Numbered from the stretch's first letter, positions 8,888-17,526 are shown. The stretch: 64,000 nt of DNA from Vannielia litorea (GCF_019801175.1 NZ_JAHVJR010000001.1:2976001-3040000), one strand, 5' to 3'. Notes: generated from the letters alone by a model not told the origin. Made by a program: numbers and translations.

Positions 8888-9640
8888 TCAAAGGCTGGCG
8901 GTAATGCCGCCATCCACGAAAAGCGTATGCCCGTTCACGAAGCTCGCCGCATCGCTGGCAAGGAACACGCAGGCCCCCACCAGCTCTTCCACCTTGCCCC
9001 AGCGCCCGGCAGGCGTGCGCTTTTCGAGCCAGGCGCTGAACTCGGGGTCAGAGACCAGCGCCGCGTTCAGCGGCGTGTCAAAGTAGCCGGGCGCAATCGC
9101 ATTGCAGTTCAGCCCGTGCTTGGCCCAATCGGTCGCCATCCCCTTCGTGAGATTCGCAATCGCCCCCTTGCTGGCCGTGTAGGGCGCAATGCCGGGCCTT
9201 GCGAGCAGGGTCTGCACAGAGGCGATATTGATGATCTTGCCGCTGCCGCGCGCAATCATCCCCCGCGCCACCGCCTGCCCCACGTAAAAGGCACTGTTCA
9301 CATTGGTCCGCATCAGCCGGTCAAAGGCCTCCGGCTCGAACTCCTCAAGCGGCCCCCGGTGCTGCATCCCGGCGTTGTTCACCAAGATATCGAGCGGCTT
9401 GCCATAGCCCTCCACCGCCTCACGCACCGCGCCCGCATCGGTCACGTCAAACGCCAGCGTCTCCACATCCGCGCCGGTCGCCCGCAGCGCCTCTGCCGCC
9501 TCGCCGAGCCGTTCGGTGTTGCGCGCATTCAGCACCACCGAGGCCCCGGCCTCCGCCAGCCCTTTGGCCAGCGCAGCGCCAATCCCCATAGACGAGCCGG
9601 TCACCAGCGCCCGCCGGCCGCTCAGATCGAAAATCTTCAT
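8888..9640 (-). CDS. Short-chain dehydrogenase, gluconate 5-dehydrogenase-like
   Basis: A 250-residue classical SDR. It has the cofactor motif TGSSMGIG (about 15-22), NNAG (about 91-94) and catalytic Ser-Tyr-Lys with YTASK (about 155-159). The overall sequence resembles gluconate 5-dehydrogenase/5-keto-gluconate reductase, and the gene faces an L-idonate dehydrogenase-like gene, the partner in the L-idonate pathway. I infer interconversion of a hexonate or pentonate with its keto acid, but SDR substrates are poorly predicted from sequence. The ATG follows a GGGAGG ribosome site. The promoter region shared with the divergent idnD-like gene contains a perfect GntR-type palindrome. Confidence 0.8.
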   Translation of the reverse strand: MKIFDLSGRRALVTGSSMGIGAALAKGLAEAGASVVLNARNTERLGEAAEALRATGADVETLAFDVTDAGAVREAVEGYGKPLDILVNNAGMQHRGPLEEFEPEAFDRLMRTNVNSAFYVGQAVARGMIARGSGKIINIASVQTLLARPGIAPYTASKGAIANLTKGMATDWAKHGLNCNAIAPGYFDTPLNAALVSDPEFSAWLEKRTPAGRWGKVEELVGACVFLASDAASFVNGHTLFVDGGITASL

Positions 9641-9696
9641 AAGTCCTCCCACGCGCCAGCCCCCCTCATTGACAATCGGGGGCCGAGCCTTCATGC

Positions 9697-9712
9697 AAAT
9701 GGTATACCATTT
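9697..9712. promoter_or_regulatory. Operator palindrome AAATGGTATACCATTT
   Basis: A perfect 16-bp palindrome in the middle of the 114-bp divergent promoter region. GGTATACC is the core recognised by FCD-type GntR proteins such as UxuR/ExuR (established for that family). A near copy lies before the D-2-hydroxyacid dehydrogenase gene, and a gntR gene lies between the two pathway modules. Assignment to that regulator is inference. Confidence 0.7.
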
Positions 9713-9754
9713 GGGGCGGCATGCAACCGCCCCGCCCAGGGAGGAGCCACGCCC

Positions 9755-10783
9755 ATGAAGGCGCTATTTGCCCACGGGGCGCATGACCTGCGCCTTGAGG
9801 AGTCCCAGCCCGTTGCCCCCGGCCCGGGCGAGGTTGCGCTGCGGATGGTGCGCGGCGGCATCTGCGGCTCCGACCTGCATTACTACCACAACGGCGGCTT
9901 CGGCACCGTCAAGCTGCGCGAGCCAATGATCCTCGGACATGAGGTGGCAGGCGAGATCACAGCGCTTGGTGAGGGCGTCCAGAACCTCGCGGTCGGCGAC
10001 CTCGTCGCCGTCTCCCCCTCCCGCCCCTGCGGGGCTTGCGCCGAGTGCCTGCGCGGCCTGCCCAACCAGTGCCTGAACATGCGCTTCTACGGCTCCGCCA
10101 TGCCCTTCCCGCACATCCAAGGCGCCTTCCGCGAAGAGCTGACTGCCCTCGCCTCCCAATGCGTCCCCGCCGCCGGACTCACCGCCGCACAGGCCGCTAT
10201 GGCCGAGCCGCTCGCGGTCTGCCTCCACGCCACCCGCCAGGCCGGAGACCTCCTCGGCAAACGCGTGCTCATCACCGGTTGCGGCCCCATCGGCCAGCTC
10301 TGCATCCTCGCCGCCCGCCGCGCAGGGGCCGCCGAGATCGTGGCCACCGACATCGCCACGCCCGCGCTCGAAGCCGCCAAAACCTCCGGCGCCGACCGCA
10401 CCCTGAACACCGCCGAAAACCCCGAGGCCCTCGCCCCCTACACGGCGGGCAAAGGCACCTTCGATGCCGCCATCGAATGCTCCGGCGCGCCCCAAGCCCT
10501 CGCCGCCTGCATTGCCGCTCTCCGGCCCCGCGGCACGCTGGTGCAACTCGGCCTCTCCGGCGACATGCCCGTGCCGATGATGCAGGTCACCGCCAAGGAA
10601 CTCTCCCTCAAGGGCTCCTTCCGCTTCCACGAAGAATTCGCCATCGCGGTCCAGCTCATGCAGAAGGGCCTGATAAACGTGGCCCCGCTCATCACCCACA
10701 GCTTCCCGCTCGCCAGCTTCGCCGAGGCCTTCACCATGGCCTCCGACAAATCCCGCGCCATGAAGGTCCAACTGGAGTTCTGA
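9755..10783 (+). CDS. idnD: Zinc-dependent alcohol dehydrogenase, L-idonate 5-dehydrogenase-like
   Basis: A 342-residue medium-chain dehydrogenase. Catalytic zinc ligands are visible as Cys and His in GGICGSDLHYYHNGG and in GHEVAGE. The four structural-zinc cysteines fall in PCGACAECLRGLPNQC. The Rossmann motif is GCGPIGQL (about 176-183). The GSDLHYYHNGGFG segment is typical of L-idonate 5-dehydrogenase, which oxidises L-idonate to 5-keto-gluconate; a related polyol or sugar acid is possible. The true start is the ATG after a GGGAGGAG ribosome site, not the much longer upstream frame. It is the first gene of a seven-gene plus-strand operon, and its stop overlaps the LysE gene start (TGATG). 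Confidence 0.8.
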   Translation: MKALFAHGAHDLRLEESQPVAPGPGEVALRMVRGGICGSDLHYYHNGGFGTVKLREPMILGHEVAGEITALGEGVQNLAVGDLVAVSPSRPCGACAECLRGLPNQCLNMRFYGSAMPFPHIQGAFREELTALASQCVPAAGLTAAQAAMAEPLAVCLHATRQAGDLLGKRVLITGCGPIGQLCILAARRAGAAEIVATDIATPALEAAKTSGADRTLNTAENPEALAPYTAGKGTFDAAIECSGAPQALAACIAALRPRGTLVQLGLSGDMPVPMMQVTAKELSLKGSFRFHEEFAIAVQLMQKGLINVAPLITHSFPLASFAEAFTMASDKSRAMKVQLEF

Positions 10784-11379
10784 TGCTCACCTTCGCCGCC
10801 GCCGTCTTCTTCCTCATCATCACCCCCGGCCCGGGCGTGCTGACAACGGCTGGCGTTGGCTCGGGCTTCGGCTTCCGCCCCGGCCTGCGCTATGTGGTCG
10901 GCCTCTTCATCGGCACCAACCTCGTGGCGCTCGGGGTCATCTCAGGCGTCGCCGCCGTGGTGCTCTCGGTCCCGGCCATCCGCATCGTGCTGGCCGTCGC
11001 CTCCGTGGCCTACCTCTGCTGGCTCGCCGCCAAGATCGCCTTCGCAGGCAGCAAGATCGCCTTCTCTCCCGCCGCCACCGCCCCCGGCATCCTCGGCGGC
11101 GTGATGCTTCAGGCGATCAACCCCAAGGCCTATGCCGTCAACACCACCCTCTTCGCGGGCTTCCCCTTCGCCCCCGACAACCTCGTGTTCGAGACCATCG
11201 CCAAACTGGTGATCGTCAACGCCATCTGGATTCCCATCCACCTCGGCTGGCTCTGGGCCGGGGCCACGCTCCACCGCCTCAACCTCTCCGAGGCCGCCCA
11301 CCGCCGGATCAACATCGCCATGGCCGCCTCGCTGCTGGCCGTTGTCGCCCTCGCCCTCTACGCAAGTTTCCTCAAATGA
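10783..11379 (+). CDS. LysE/RhtB-family exporter
   Basis: A 198-residue inner-membrane protein with about six hydrophobic segments. It has the family signature near the N terminus (FFLIITPGPGVLTTAGVGSG), followed by a GLFIGTNLVALG helix and an INPKAY motif before helix four. LysE/RhtB proteins export amino acids or related small acids. Its place inside a sugar-acid oxidation operon, overlapped on both sides, suggests removal of an excess or toxic acid intermediate, but no substrate can be read from the sequence. Confidence 0.8.
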   Translation: MLTFAAAVFFLIITPGPGVLTTAGVGSGFGFRPGLRYVVGLFIGTNLVALGVISGVAAVVLSVPAIRIVLAVASVAYLCWLAAKIAFAGSKIAFSPAATAPGILGGVMLQAINPKAYAVNTTLFAGFPFAPDNLVFETIAKLVIVNAIWIPIHLGWLWAGATLHRLNLSEAAHRRINIAMAASLLAVVALALYASFLK

Positions 11380-12773
11380 CCATCCCCGCTGCCATCACCC
11401 GCCTCGATTTCCTCGGCGACCGCATCGTCACCTCCGGCGCCGTGCGCGACCAGCACGGCCAGAATGAGACCTACTACCCCGACACCCCGCCCGATGCCGT
11501 GGCCTTCCCCGAAACGACCGAGGAAGTCAGCCAGATTCTCCGCATCTGCCACGAGGAGTCCTGCCCCGTCGTCCCCTACGGCGCCGCCTCCTCGCTCGAA
11601 GGCCAGCACCTCTGCACCTCCGGTGGCATCTCCCTCGACATGAACCGCATGGCGAGCGTTCTCGAAGTCCGCCCCGAAGATCTCAACTGCACCGTCCAGC
11701 CCGGAATCACCCGCCTGCGCCTCAACGAAGAGCTCCGCGCCACCGGCCTGATGTTCCCGGTCGACCCCGGCGCCGACGCCTCCATCGGCGGCATGGCCGC
11801 CACCCGCGCCTCCGGCACCACCGCCGTGCGCTACGGCACCATGCGCGAGAATATCCTCGCACTCGAGGCGGTGATGGCCGATGGCACTGTGATCCGCACG
11901 GGCACCCAGGCCCGCAAATCCTCCACCGGGTATGATCTCACCCACCTGCTCATCGGCTCCGAGGGCACGCTCGGCATCATCACCGAGCTGACCCTCCGCC
12001 TTCAGGGCATCCCCGAGGCCACCTCCGCCGCCACCTGCCGCTTCGCCTCAGTCGAAGACGCGGTGAACTGCGTCATCACCACCATCCAGTCCGGCCTGCC
12101 GATGGCCCGGATCGAGCTGCTCGACGAGATGATGGTCAAAGGCTTCAACGCCTACTCCGGCGCGGGCCTCCCCGAAGAGCCGCACCTTTTCCTCGAATTC
12201 CACGGCACCCCCGCCTCCGTGGCCGAACAGGCCGAGACCTTCGGCATGATCGCCGAAGATTTCGGCGCTTCCGGCTGGCAGGTCGCCGAAAAGGCCGAGG
12301 ATCGCACCGCCCTCTGGGCCATGCGCCACAAGGCCCACTACGCCTCCGCCGCGCTCGGCAAGGGCAAGCACCTCTGGCCCACGGACGTGTGCGTGCCGAT
12401 CTCCCGGCTCGCCGAGGCCGTGCTTCAGGCCCAGAAGGATGCGGTCGCCCTCGGCCTCACCTCCACCATCGTCGGCCATGTCGGCGACGGAAACTTCCAC
12501 GCGGGCGTCAGCGTTGACCCGACAGACCCCGAGGAAATGCAGCGCGCCGAGGCCTTCACCGGTGCGCTCGCCAAAACCGCCCTCCGCCTCGGCGGCACCG
12601 TCTCGGGTGAGCATGGCATCGGCCTCGGCAAGCAGCGCTACATGGAGGCCGAGCACGGCCCCGCGCTCACCTACATGCGCGCGATCAAGCAGGCCTTCGA
12701 TCCGCGCAACATCCTGAACCCCGGCAAGCTCCTGCCGCCAACCAACGAGGTGCCCCATGCTGCCGCAGAATAG
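11376..12773 (+). CDS. FAD-linked oxidase, GlcD/D-lactate dehydrogenase family
   Basis: A 465-residue flavoprotein of the vanillyl-alcohol-oxidase fold. The FAD-binding domain (about 40-220) shows VVPYGAASSLEGQ, VDPGADASIGGMAATRASGT and LLIGSEGTLGIITELTLR. The C-terminal cap (about 225-450) has the metal/substrate motif HVGDGNFHA and SGEHGIGLGK. Members oxidise D-2-hydroxy acids such as D-lactate, glycolate or D-2-hydroxyglutarate and pass electrons to cytochromes or a partner. No glcE or glcF homologue is next to it, so it looks like the single-subunit D-lactate dehydrogenase (cytochrome) type. In this operon a sugar-derived 2-hydroxy acid is the likely substrate. Confidence 0.8.
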   Translation: MTIPAAITRLDFLGDRIVTSGAVRDQHGQNETYYPDTPPDAVAFPETTEEVSQILRICHEESCPVVPYGAASSLEGQHLCTSGGISLDMNRMASVLEVRPEDLNCTVQPGITRLRLNEELRATGLMFPVDPGADASIGGMAATRASGTTAVRYGTMRENILALEAVMADGTVIRTGTQARKSSTGYDLTHLLIGSEGTLGIITELTLRLQGIPEATSAATCRFASVEDAVNCVITTIQSGLPMARIELLDEMMVKGFNAYSGAGLPEEPHLFLEFHGTPASVAEQAETFGMIAEDFGASGWQVAEKAEDRTALWAMRHKAHYASAALGKGKHLWPTDVCVPISRLAEAVLQAQKDAVALGLTSTIVGHVGDGNFHAGVSVDPTDPEEMQRAEAFTGALAKTALRLGGTVSGEHGIGLGKQRYMEAEHGPALTYMRAIKQAFDPRNILNPGKLLPPTNEVPHAAAE

Positions 12774-13902
12774 TGACCAAGCCGTCCTGACAACCCGCGT
12801 CTGGAAGCCCGGCACCGGCCCCTGTGTCGTGCGGCTTGAGGCAAACCGGGTGATCGACATCACTTCCAAGGCCATCCCCACCATGCAGGCCCTGCTGGAG
12901 CAGCCCGACCCGGCTGCCACCGCCCGTTCCGCGCCCGGCAACTTCCTCTGCACCTTTGAAGAGCTGGCCGAAGCCTCCACCGAGGCCGCCGGCCCCGATG
13001 CCCTCCGCCTCCTCGCCCCCGCCGACCTTCAGGCGATCAAGGCCAGCGGCGTCACCTTCGCCGAGAGCATGGTCGAGCGTGTCATCGAGGAGCGCGCCGC
13101 AGGCGATGCCGACCGCGCCGAAGAGATCCGCGCTCGGGTGAAATCCCACATCGGAGATAGCCTCTCCGGCATCGAGCCGGGCAGCGACAAGGCCATGGCC
13201 GTCAAGGAGGTGCTGCAAAAGGAGGGCCTCTGGTCGCAATACCTCGAAGTCGGCATCGGCCCCGACGCCGAGGTCTTCACCAAGTGCCAGCCCATGGCCG
13301 CCGTGGGCCACGGCGCTTCCGTGGGCCTGCACCCCATGTCGAGCTGGAACAACCCCGAACCCGAGGTCGTGCTGGCCGTCAGTTCCAAAGGCAAAATCGT
13401 CGGCGCCACCCTCGGCAACGATGTAAACCTGCGCGACGTGGAGGGCCGCTCCGCCCTCCTCCTCGGCAAGGCGAAAGACAACAACGCCTCCGCCGCCCTC
13501 GGTCCCTTCCTCCGCCTCTTCGACGACAAGTTCACCCTCGATGACGTGCGCAAGACTCACCTCACCATGAGCGTGACCGGCACCGATGGCTTCACCCTCG
13601 AAGGCTCCTCCTCGATGGAGAAAATCTCCCGCGACCCGGCCTCGATCGTCAGCCAAACCATCGGCCGCCACCACCAATACCCCGACGGCTTCTTCCTCTA
13701 CCTCGGCACCATGTTCGCCCCGGTCAAAGACCGCGACGCCCCGGGCCAGGGCTTCACCCACCACCCGGGCGATACCGTCTCCATCTCCACCCCGCTGCTC
13801 GGCACCCTCACCAACACCGTCCGCCTCTCCACCGAGGCGCCGGAGTGGACCTTCGGCACCTCCGCGCTCATGCGCAACCTTGCCCAGCGAGGCCTGCTAT
13901 GA
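12757..13902 (+). CDS. FAH-family sugar-acid dehydratase, XylX/2-keto-3-deoxy-pentonate dehydratase-like
   Basis: A 381-residue member of the fumarylacetoacetate hydrolase superfamily. The length and the blocks WNNPEPEVVL, GNDVNLRDVEGRSALLLGKAKDNNASAALGPF and FLGTMFAP-like LYLGTMFAPVKDRDAPGQGFTH closely match XylX of the Weimberg pathway as I remember it. XylX dehydrates 2-keto-3-deoxy-xylonate to 2-ketoglutarate semialdehyde. Metal-binding acidic residues are expected in the PEPEVV and GNDVNLRD segments. The start overlaps the preceding gene by 17 bases. The substrate could be another 2-keto-3-deoxy acid; the product would feed the KGSA dehydrogenase elsewhere in the window. Confidence 0.75.
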   Translation: MLPQNSDQAVLTTRVWKPGTGPCVVRLEANRVIDITSKAIPTMQALLEQPDPAATARSAPGNFLCTFEELAEASTEAAGPDALRLLAPADLQAIKASGVTFAESMVERVIEERAAGDADRAEEIRARVKSHIGDSLSGIEPGSDKAMAVKEVLQKEGLWSQYLEVGIGPDAEVFTKCQPMAAVGHGASVGLHPMSSWNNPEPEVVLAVSSKGKIVGATLGNDVNLRDVEGRSALLLGKAKDNNASAALGPFLRLFDDKFTLDDVRKTHLTMSVTGTDGFTLEGSSSMEKISRDPASIVSQTIGRHHQYPDGFFLYLGTMFAPVKDRDAPGQGFTHHPGDTVSISTPLLGTLTNTVRLSTEAPEWTFGTSALMRNLAQRGLL

Positions 13903-14741
13903 CCCTCTATGACGATACCCAGTGCAACCTCGGCGAAGGCCCGCTCTGGCACCCCGAGCGGCAAGAGTTCTTCTGGTTCGACATCAACAAGCACCACATG
14001 CACGCCCAGCGCGCGGGCCAGACCTTCACATGGGAGTTCGAGCACTTCGTCTCCGCCGGAGGCTGGGTCGATCGTGACACGCTGCTGATCGCCTCAGACG
14101 CCGCGCTCTTCACTTTCAACCTCACCACAGGGGCGCGTGAAGAGATCACCTCGCTCGAGGCCGACAACCCCGCCACCCGCTCCAACGATGGCCGCGCCGA
14201 CCCTCAGGGCGGCTTCTGGATCGGCACGATGGGCTGCAAGAAGGAAACCGGCGCAGGCGCCTACTACCGCTACTACCGCGGCGAGCTGCGCCAGCTCTGG
14301 GATAACTGGAGCATCCCCAACTGCACCTGCTTCACCCCAGATGGCACCACCGCCTACATCGCCGACACGCCGCAAAACCAGATCTGGCGGGTGGCGCTCG
14401 ATGAGCACGGCTGGCCCAAGGGCGACCCCGAACCTTGGCTGACCCTCCCCAAGGAGAGCCACCGCCCCGATGGCGCCGTCTGCGACACCCAAGGTAACCT
14501 CTGGATCGCCCAATATGGCCACTCCAAAGTCACCGTCCACGCGCCCGATGGCACCGAGCTGCGCGCCCTCCCCGTCCCCGGCAAGAACACCACCTGCCCG
14601 GCCTTCGGCGGCGAGGCGCTCGACCAGCTCTATGTGACGACAGCCATTCAGGAAGACCCAAACCCAGCCCCCGAAGACGGCTGCACCTACCTGCTCGATC
14701 CGCAGGCGACCGGGCAGGCCGAACATCTGGTGATCCTATGA
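13899..14741 (+). CDS. SMP-30/gluconolactonase-family lactonase (copy 1)
   Basis: A 280-residue six-bladed beta-propeller lactonase. Metal-binding positions of the family are visible: Glu in NLGEGPLWH, Asn in TRSNDGRADP, Asn in SIPNCTCF and Asp in HRPDGAVCD. It hydrolyses aldono-1,4- or 1,5-lactones made by sugar dehydrogenases. ATGA couplings join it to the genes on both sides. It is a clear relative of the copy in the arabinose operon (shared WFDI, DNPATRSNDGRADP-like and CPAFGGEAL motifs), so the two probably arose by duplication. Confidence 0.85.
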   Translation: MTLYDDTQCNLGEGPLWHPERQEFFWFDINKHHMHAQRAGQTFTWEFEHFVSAGGWVDRDTLLIASDAALFTFNLTTGAREEITSLEADNPATRSNDGRADPQGGFWIGTMGCKKETGAGAYYRYYRGELRQLWDNWSIPNCTCFTPDGTTAYIADTPQNQIWRVALDEHGWPKGDPEPWLTLPKESHRPDGAVCDTQGNLWIAQYGHSKVTVHAPDGTELRALPVPGKNTTCPAFGGEALDQLYVTTAIQEDPNPAPEDGCTYLLDPQATGQAEHLVIL

Positions 14742-15640
14742 GCCGTTTCCTCTGCATCGGTGAATGCATGGTCGAATTGGCCCAAACCGGGCCTGACACC
14801 TACCGCCGCGGCTTCGCAGGCGACACCTTCAACACCGCATGGTACGCCCGCCGCTGCCTCCCCGAGAGCTGGGATGTCAGCTACGCCACCGCGGTCGGCA
14901 CAGATGCCACCTCAGCCGAGATGACCGCCTTCATGCAGGCCGAGGGTGTCAGCCCCGTCACCCGCGAAATCCCGGATCGCACGGTGGGCCTCTACATGAT
15001 CGCCACCAACGACGGCGAGCGCAGCTTCTCCTACTGGCGCAGCCACTCCGCCGCCCGCCTGCTGGGCGAAGATACCGACTGGCTCGCCAGCACCTTCGCC
15101 ACCGCCGAGATGATCCACTTCTCCGGCATCACCCTCGCCATCCTCGCCCCCGACCAGCGCAGCCGCCTGTGCAATGCCCTGCGCTCCTCCCGCGCCACCG
15201 TCAGCTTCGACACCAACCTGCGCCCGCGCCTCTGGGAGAACGAGAACGCCATGAAGCGCGGCCTCACCCAAGGCGCCTCCGCCGCCTCAATCGTGCTGCC
15301 CAGCTTCGATGAGGAAACCGCCCTCTTCGGCGACCCCACGCCAGAGCACACCATCGCCCGCTACCGCGAGGCCGGGGCCTCCATCATCGCGGTGAAAAAC
15401 GGCGCCGAGGCGCTCACGCTGGCCACGCCCGAGGGCATCACCGAGATCGCCTGCGAGCCGGTCGACAAGGTGGTGGACAGCACCGCCGCAGGCGACAGCT
15501 TCGCCGCCCGCTTCCTCGCCGGTCTCGCCCAGCAGGAGCCGCCCGCCGAGGCCGCCCGCGCCGCCATGGGTCTCGCCGCCAAAGTCATCCGCGCGCCCGG
15601 CGCGCTCGTGCCAGATATCTTCTCAGGAGACAGCAAATGA
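14738..15640 (+). CDS. kdgK: 2-keto-3-deoxygluconate kinase, PfkB family
   Basis: A 300-residue ribokinase-family sugar kinase. It starts with ECMVEL, has a GDTFNTAWYA motif for sugar binding, and near the C terminus the PfkB signature VDSTAAGDSFAARFLAG with the catalytic Asp in AAGD. These fit KdgK, which makes 2-keto-3-deoxy-6-phosphogluconate. No KDPG aldolase gene is in this operon; the only related aldolase in the window is the DgoA homologue 36 kb away. Coupled by ATGA overlaps to the lactonase and to denD. Confidence 0.85.
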   Translation: MSRFLCIGECMVELAQTGPDTYRRGFAGDTFNTAWYARRCLPESWDVSYATAVGTDATSAEMTAFMQAEGVSPVTREIPDRTVGLYMIATNDGERSFSYWRSHSAARLLGEDTDWLASTFATAEMIHFSGITLAILAPDQRSRLCNALRSSRATVSFDTNLRPRLWENENAMKRGLTQGASAASIVLPSFDEETALFGDPTPEHTIARYREAGASIIAVKNGAEALTLATPEGITEIACEPVDKVVDSTAAGDSFAARFLAGLAQQEPPAEAARAAMGLAAKVIRAPGALVPDIFSGDSK

Positions 15641-16596
15641 ACATCCTCATCATCGGCGGCGCAGGTGTCGTCGGGCAAAAGCTCGCCACCTCCCTCGCCG
15701 CCAAGGGCACCCTGCGCGGCAAGCCGATCAGCCGCCTCATCCTCGCCGATGTGGTCGCCCCCGCCGCCGTCGAGGCGCCCTTCGCCGTCGAAACCACAAA
15801 GTGTGACATCACCGACCCGGCCTCGATGGAAGCGATCATCACCGCCGAGACCGATGTGATCTACTTGCTGGCCGCCATCGTCTCCGGTCAGGCCGAGGCC
15901 GAGTTCGAGCTGGGCTGGAACATCAACATGCACGGCACCATCAACGTGCTGGAGCGCGCCCGCACCCTCGGCACCTGCCCGGTAGTCGTGTTCTCGTCGT
16001 CGATGGCCGTCTACGGCGGCGACACGCCCGACCCGATCACCGATTTCTCCTCGCTGAACCCGCAAACCTCCTACGGTGCGCAAAAGGCCATCGGCGAGAT
16101 GATGGTCACCGACTACTCCCGCAAGGGCTACATCGATGGCCGCGCCTTCCGCCTGCCCACCATCTCGGTGCGCCCCGGCAAGCCCAACGCGGCGGCCTCC
16201 GGCTTCATGTCGTCGATCTTCCGCGAGCCGCTCAACGGCCAGCCCGCCAACTGCCCCGTCGATGACAGCTTCCCGCACTACTACCTCAGCCCGCGCAAAT
16301 GCGTGGAGAACCTCGTGATCGGCGCCGAGATCCCGGCGGAGGATTTCGGCCCCAACCGCGCCGTGCAACTGCCCGGCCGCATGTGGACAATCCGCCAATG
16401 CATCGACGCGATGACCGCCGTCGCGGGCCCCGAGCCCGCAAAGCTCATCACCTGGAACGACGATCCGGTGATCCAGAACATCGTGAAAGGCTGGCGCTTC
16501 GATCTGCGGCCTGAAAAGGCCCGGCGCCTCGGCATGTCGGCGGACGAGACCTTCGAAGACAACATCCGCTACTACATCGAAGACGATCGCCCCTGA
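15637..16596 (+). CDS. denD: NAD-dependent D-erythronate dehydrogenase-like epimerase-family protein
   Basis: A 319-residue extended-SDR protein. It has the cofactor motif GGAGVVGQ (about 7-14), an SSSMAVYGG block and the catalytic YGAQK. Length and the block RAFRLPTISVRPGKPNAAASGFMSS agree with DenD, which oxidises D-erythronate to 2-oxo-tetronate in the tetronate pathway (known from Zhang and colleagues' work on four-carbon acid sugars). The rest of that pathway, OtnI, OtnK and OtnC, lies 7-9 kb away on the other strand, which supports the name. Last gene of the plus-strand operon, followed by a hairpin. Confidence 0.8.
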   Translation: MNILIIGGAGVVGQKLATSLAAKGTLRGKPISRLILADVVAPAAVEAPFAVETTKCDITDPASMEAIITAETDVIYLLAAIVSGQAEAEFELGWNINMHGTINVLERARTLGTCPVVVFSSSMAVYGGDTPDPITDFSSLNPQTSYGAQKAIGEMMVTDYSRKGYIDGRAFRLPTISVRPGKPNAAASGFMSSIFREPLNGQPANCPVDDSFPHYYLSPRKCVENLVIGAEIPAEDFGPNRAVQLPGRMWTIRQCIDAMTAVAGPEPAKLITWNDDPVIQNIVKGWRFDLRPEKARRLGMSADETFEDNIRYYIEDDRP

Positions 16597-16620
16597 TACG
16601 GGCCACGCTTCGGCCCTCAA

Positions 16621-16652
16621 AGCCTCATCGCAGCCCATGCTGCGGTGAGGCT
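16621..16652 (+). terminator. Hairpin after denD
   Basis: Two 13-base arms (AGCCTCATCGCAG and CTGCGGTGAGGCT, one wobble) with a six-base loop, 24 bases after the denD stop. No T-run follows. It probably separates the sugar-acid operon from the beta-lactamase gene. Confidence 0.55.
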
Positions 16653-16684
16653 GCTCCAGCCCGCCAGACCCGGCCCAAGCCTCC

Positions 16685-17479
16685 ATGCGCACGCTGCTCA
16701 CCGTCCTCCTGCTGACCCTCGCCGCCGCCTCGACGCAGGCCGCACCCCGCACCCTCTGCACCCTCGTGATCGACGCGGCCACAGGCGCCGCGCTGCACGA
16801 GGCGGGCGATTGCGACACGCGCACCACCCCCGCCTCCACCTTCAAACTCGCCCTCGCCATCATCGGTTTCGAGGAGGGGTTTCTTACCGGCCCTCACGCT
16901 CCTGTCCTGCCCTTCCGCCCCGGTGACCCGGACTGGGGCGGCGCCAACTGGACGCGCGAAACAGGCCCAACCGATTGGCTCCGCTACTCCGTCGTCTGGT
17001 ATTCGCAGCGCATCACCCACGCGCTCGGGGAGGCCACCCTCACCCGCCATGCCCGCGCCTTTGGCTATGGCAACGCCGACTTCTCCGGTGATCCCGGCTT
17101 CGGCAACGGGCTCGACCGCGCCTGGATCGCCTCATCGCTGCAAATCTCCCCGCGCGAGCAAACCGACTTCCTGCGCGGTCTGGTCACCGCCACCCTGCCC
17201 GTCTCGCCCGAGGCCATGGCGCAGACCCGCGCCATCACGCAGCGCTTCGAGGCGGGCGGCTGGGTGATCCACGGCAAGACCGGCGGCGCCTACCCGCGCC
17301 GTGCCGACCGGAGCTTCGATTATGCTGCGGGCTGGGGCTGGTTCGTCGGCTGGGCCGAGCAAGAGGGGCGCACCCTCGTCTTCGCCCGGCTCACACAGGC
17401 CCGCGAGCGCACATCGCGCTCCCCCGGCCTTCTGACGCGCGATAGCCTGCTGGCCGACTGGCCCAAGCTTGCGCCCTAG
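16685..17479 (+). CDS. Class D beta-lactamase (OXA-type)
   Basis: A 264-residue periplasmic serine beta-lactamase. Residues 1-20 are a signal peptide. All class D motifs are present: the nucleophile STFK (Ser51, Lys54), SVV in RYSVVWYSQ, YGN in FGYGNADFSG, and KTG in HGKTGGAYPRR, with the following GWFVGW block. Two cysteines (25 and 43) near the N terminus could pair. It looks catalytically intact. It lies between a sugar-acid operon and a repeat element and seems unrelated to the surrounding metabolism; whether it gives resistance cannot be told. Confidence 0.88.
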   Translation: MRTLLTVLLLTLAAASTQAAPRTLCTLVIDAATGAALHEAGDCDTRTTPASTFKLALAIIGFEEGFLTGPHAPVLPFRPGDPDWGGANWTRETGPTDWLRYSVVWYSQRITHALGEATLTRHARAFGYGNADFSGDPGFGNGLDRAWIASSLQISPREQTDFLRGLVTATLPVSPEAMAQTRAITQRFEAGGWVIHGKTGGAYPRRADRSFDYAAGWGWFVGWAEQEGRTLVFARLTQARERTSRSPGLLTRDSLLADWPKLAP

Positions 17480-17485
17480 CGGCGC

Positions 17486-17512
17486 CTCGCCCGCCGGCCG
17501 GAACCGGGCGAG
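17486..17512 (+). terminator. Hairpin after the beta-lactamase gene
   Basis: An 8-bp stem CTCGCCCG/CGGGCGAG with an 11-base loop begins 7 bases beyond the stop codon; no T-run follows. It could act on both strands because a convergent operon ends nearby. Confidence 0.4.
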
Positions 17513-17526
17513 AGACCGCCCGATCC

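Noticed and set aside
8801..9754. A long N-terminal extension of the idnD-like protein
   Set aside because: It would run through the SDR gene on the other strand and the operator. The dehydrogenase family begins at the ATG with a clear ribosome site.
15361..16863. A 500-codon minus-strand frame opposite kdgK, denD and the start of the beta-lactamase
   Set aside because: Antisense to three well-supported genes and of biased composition; no ribosome site or family similarity.
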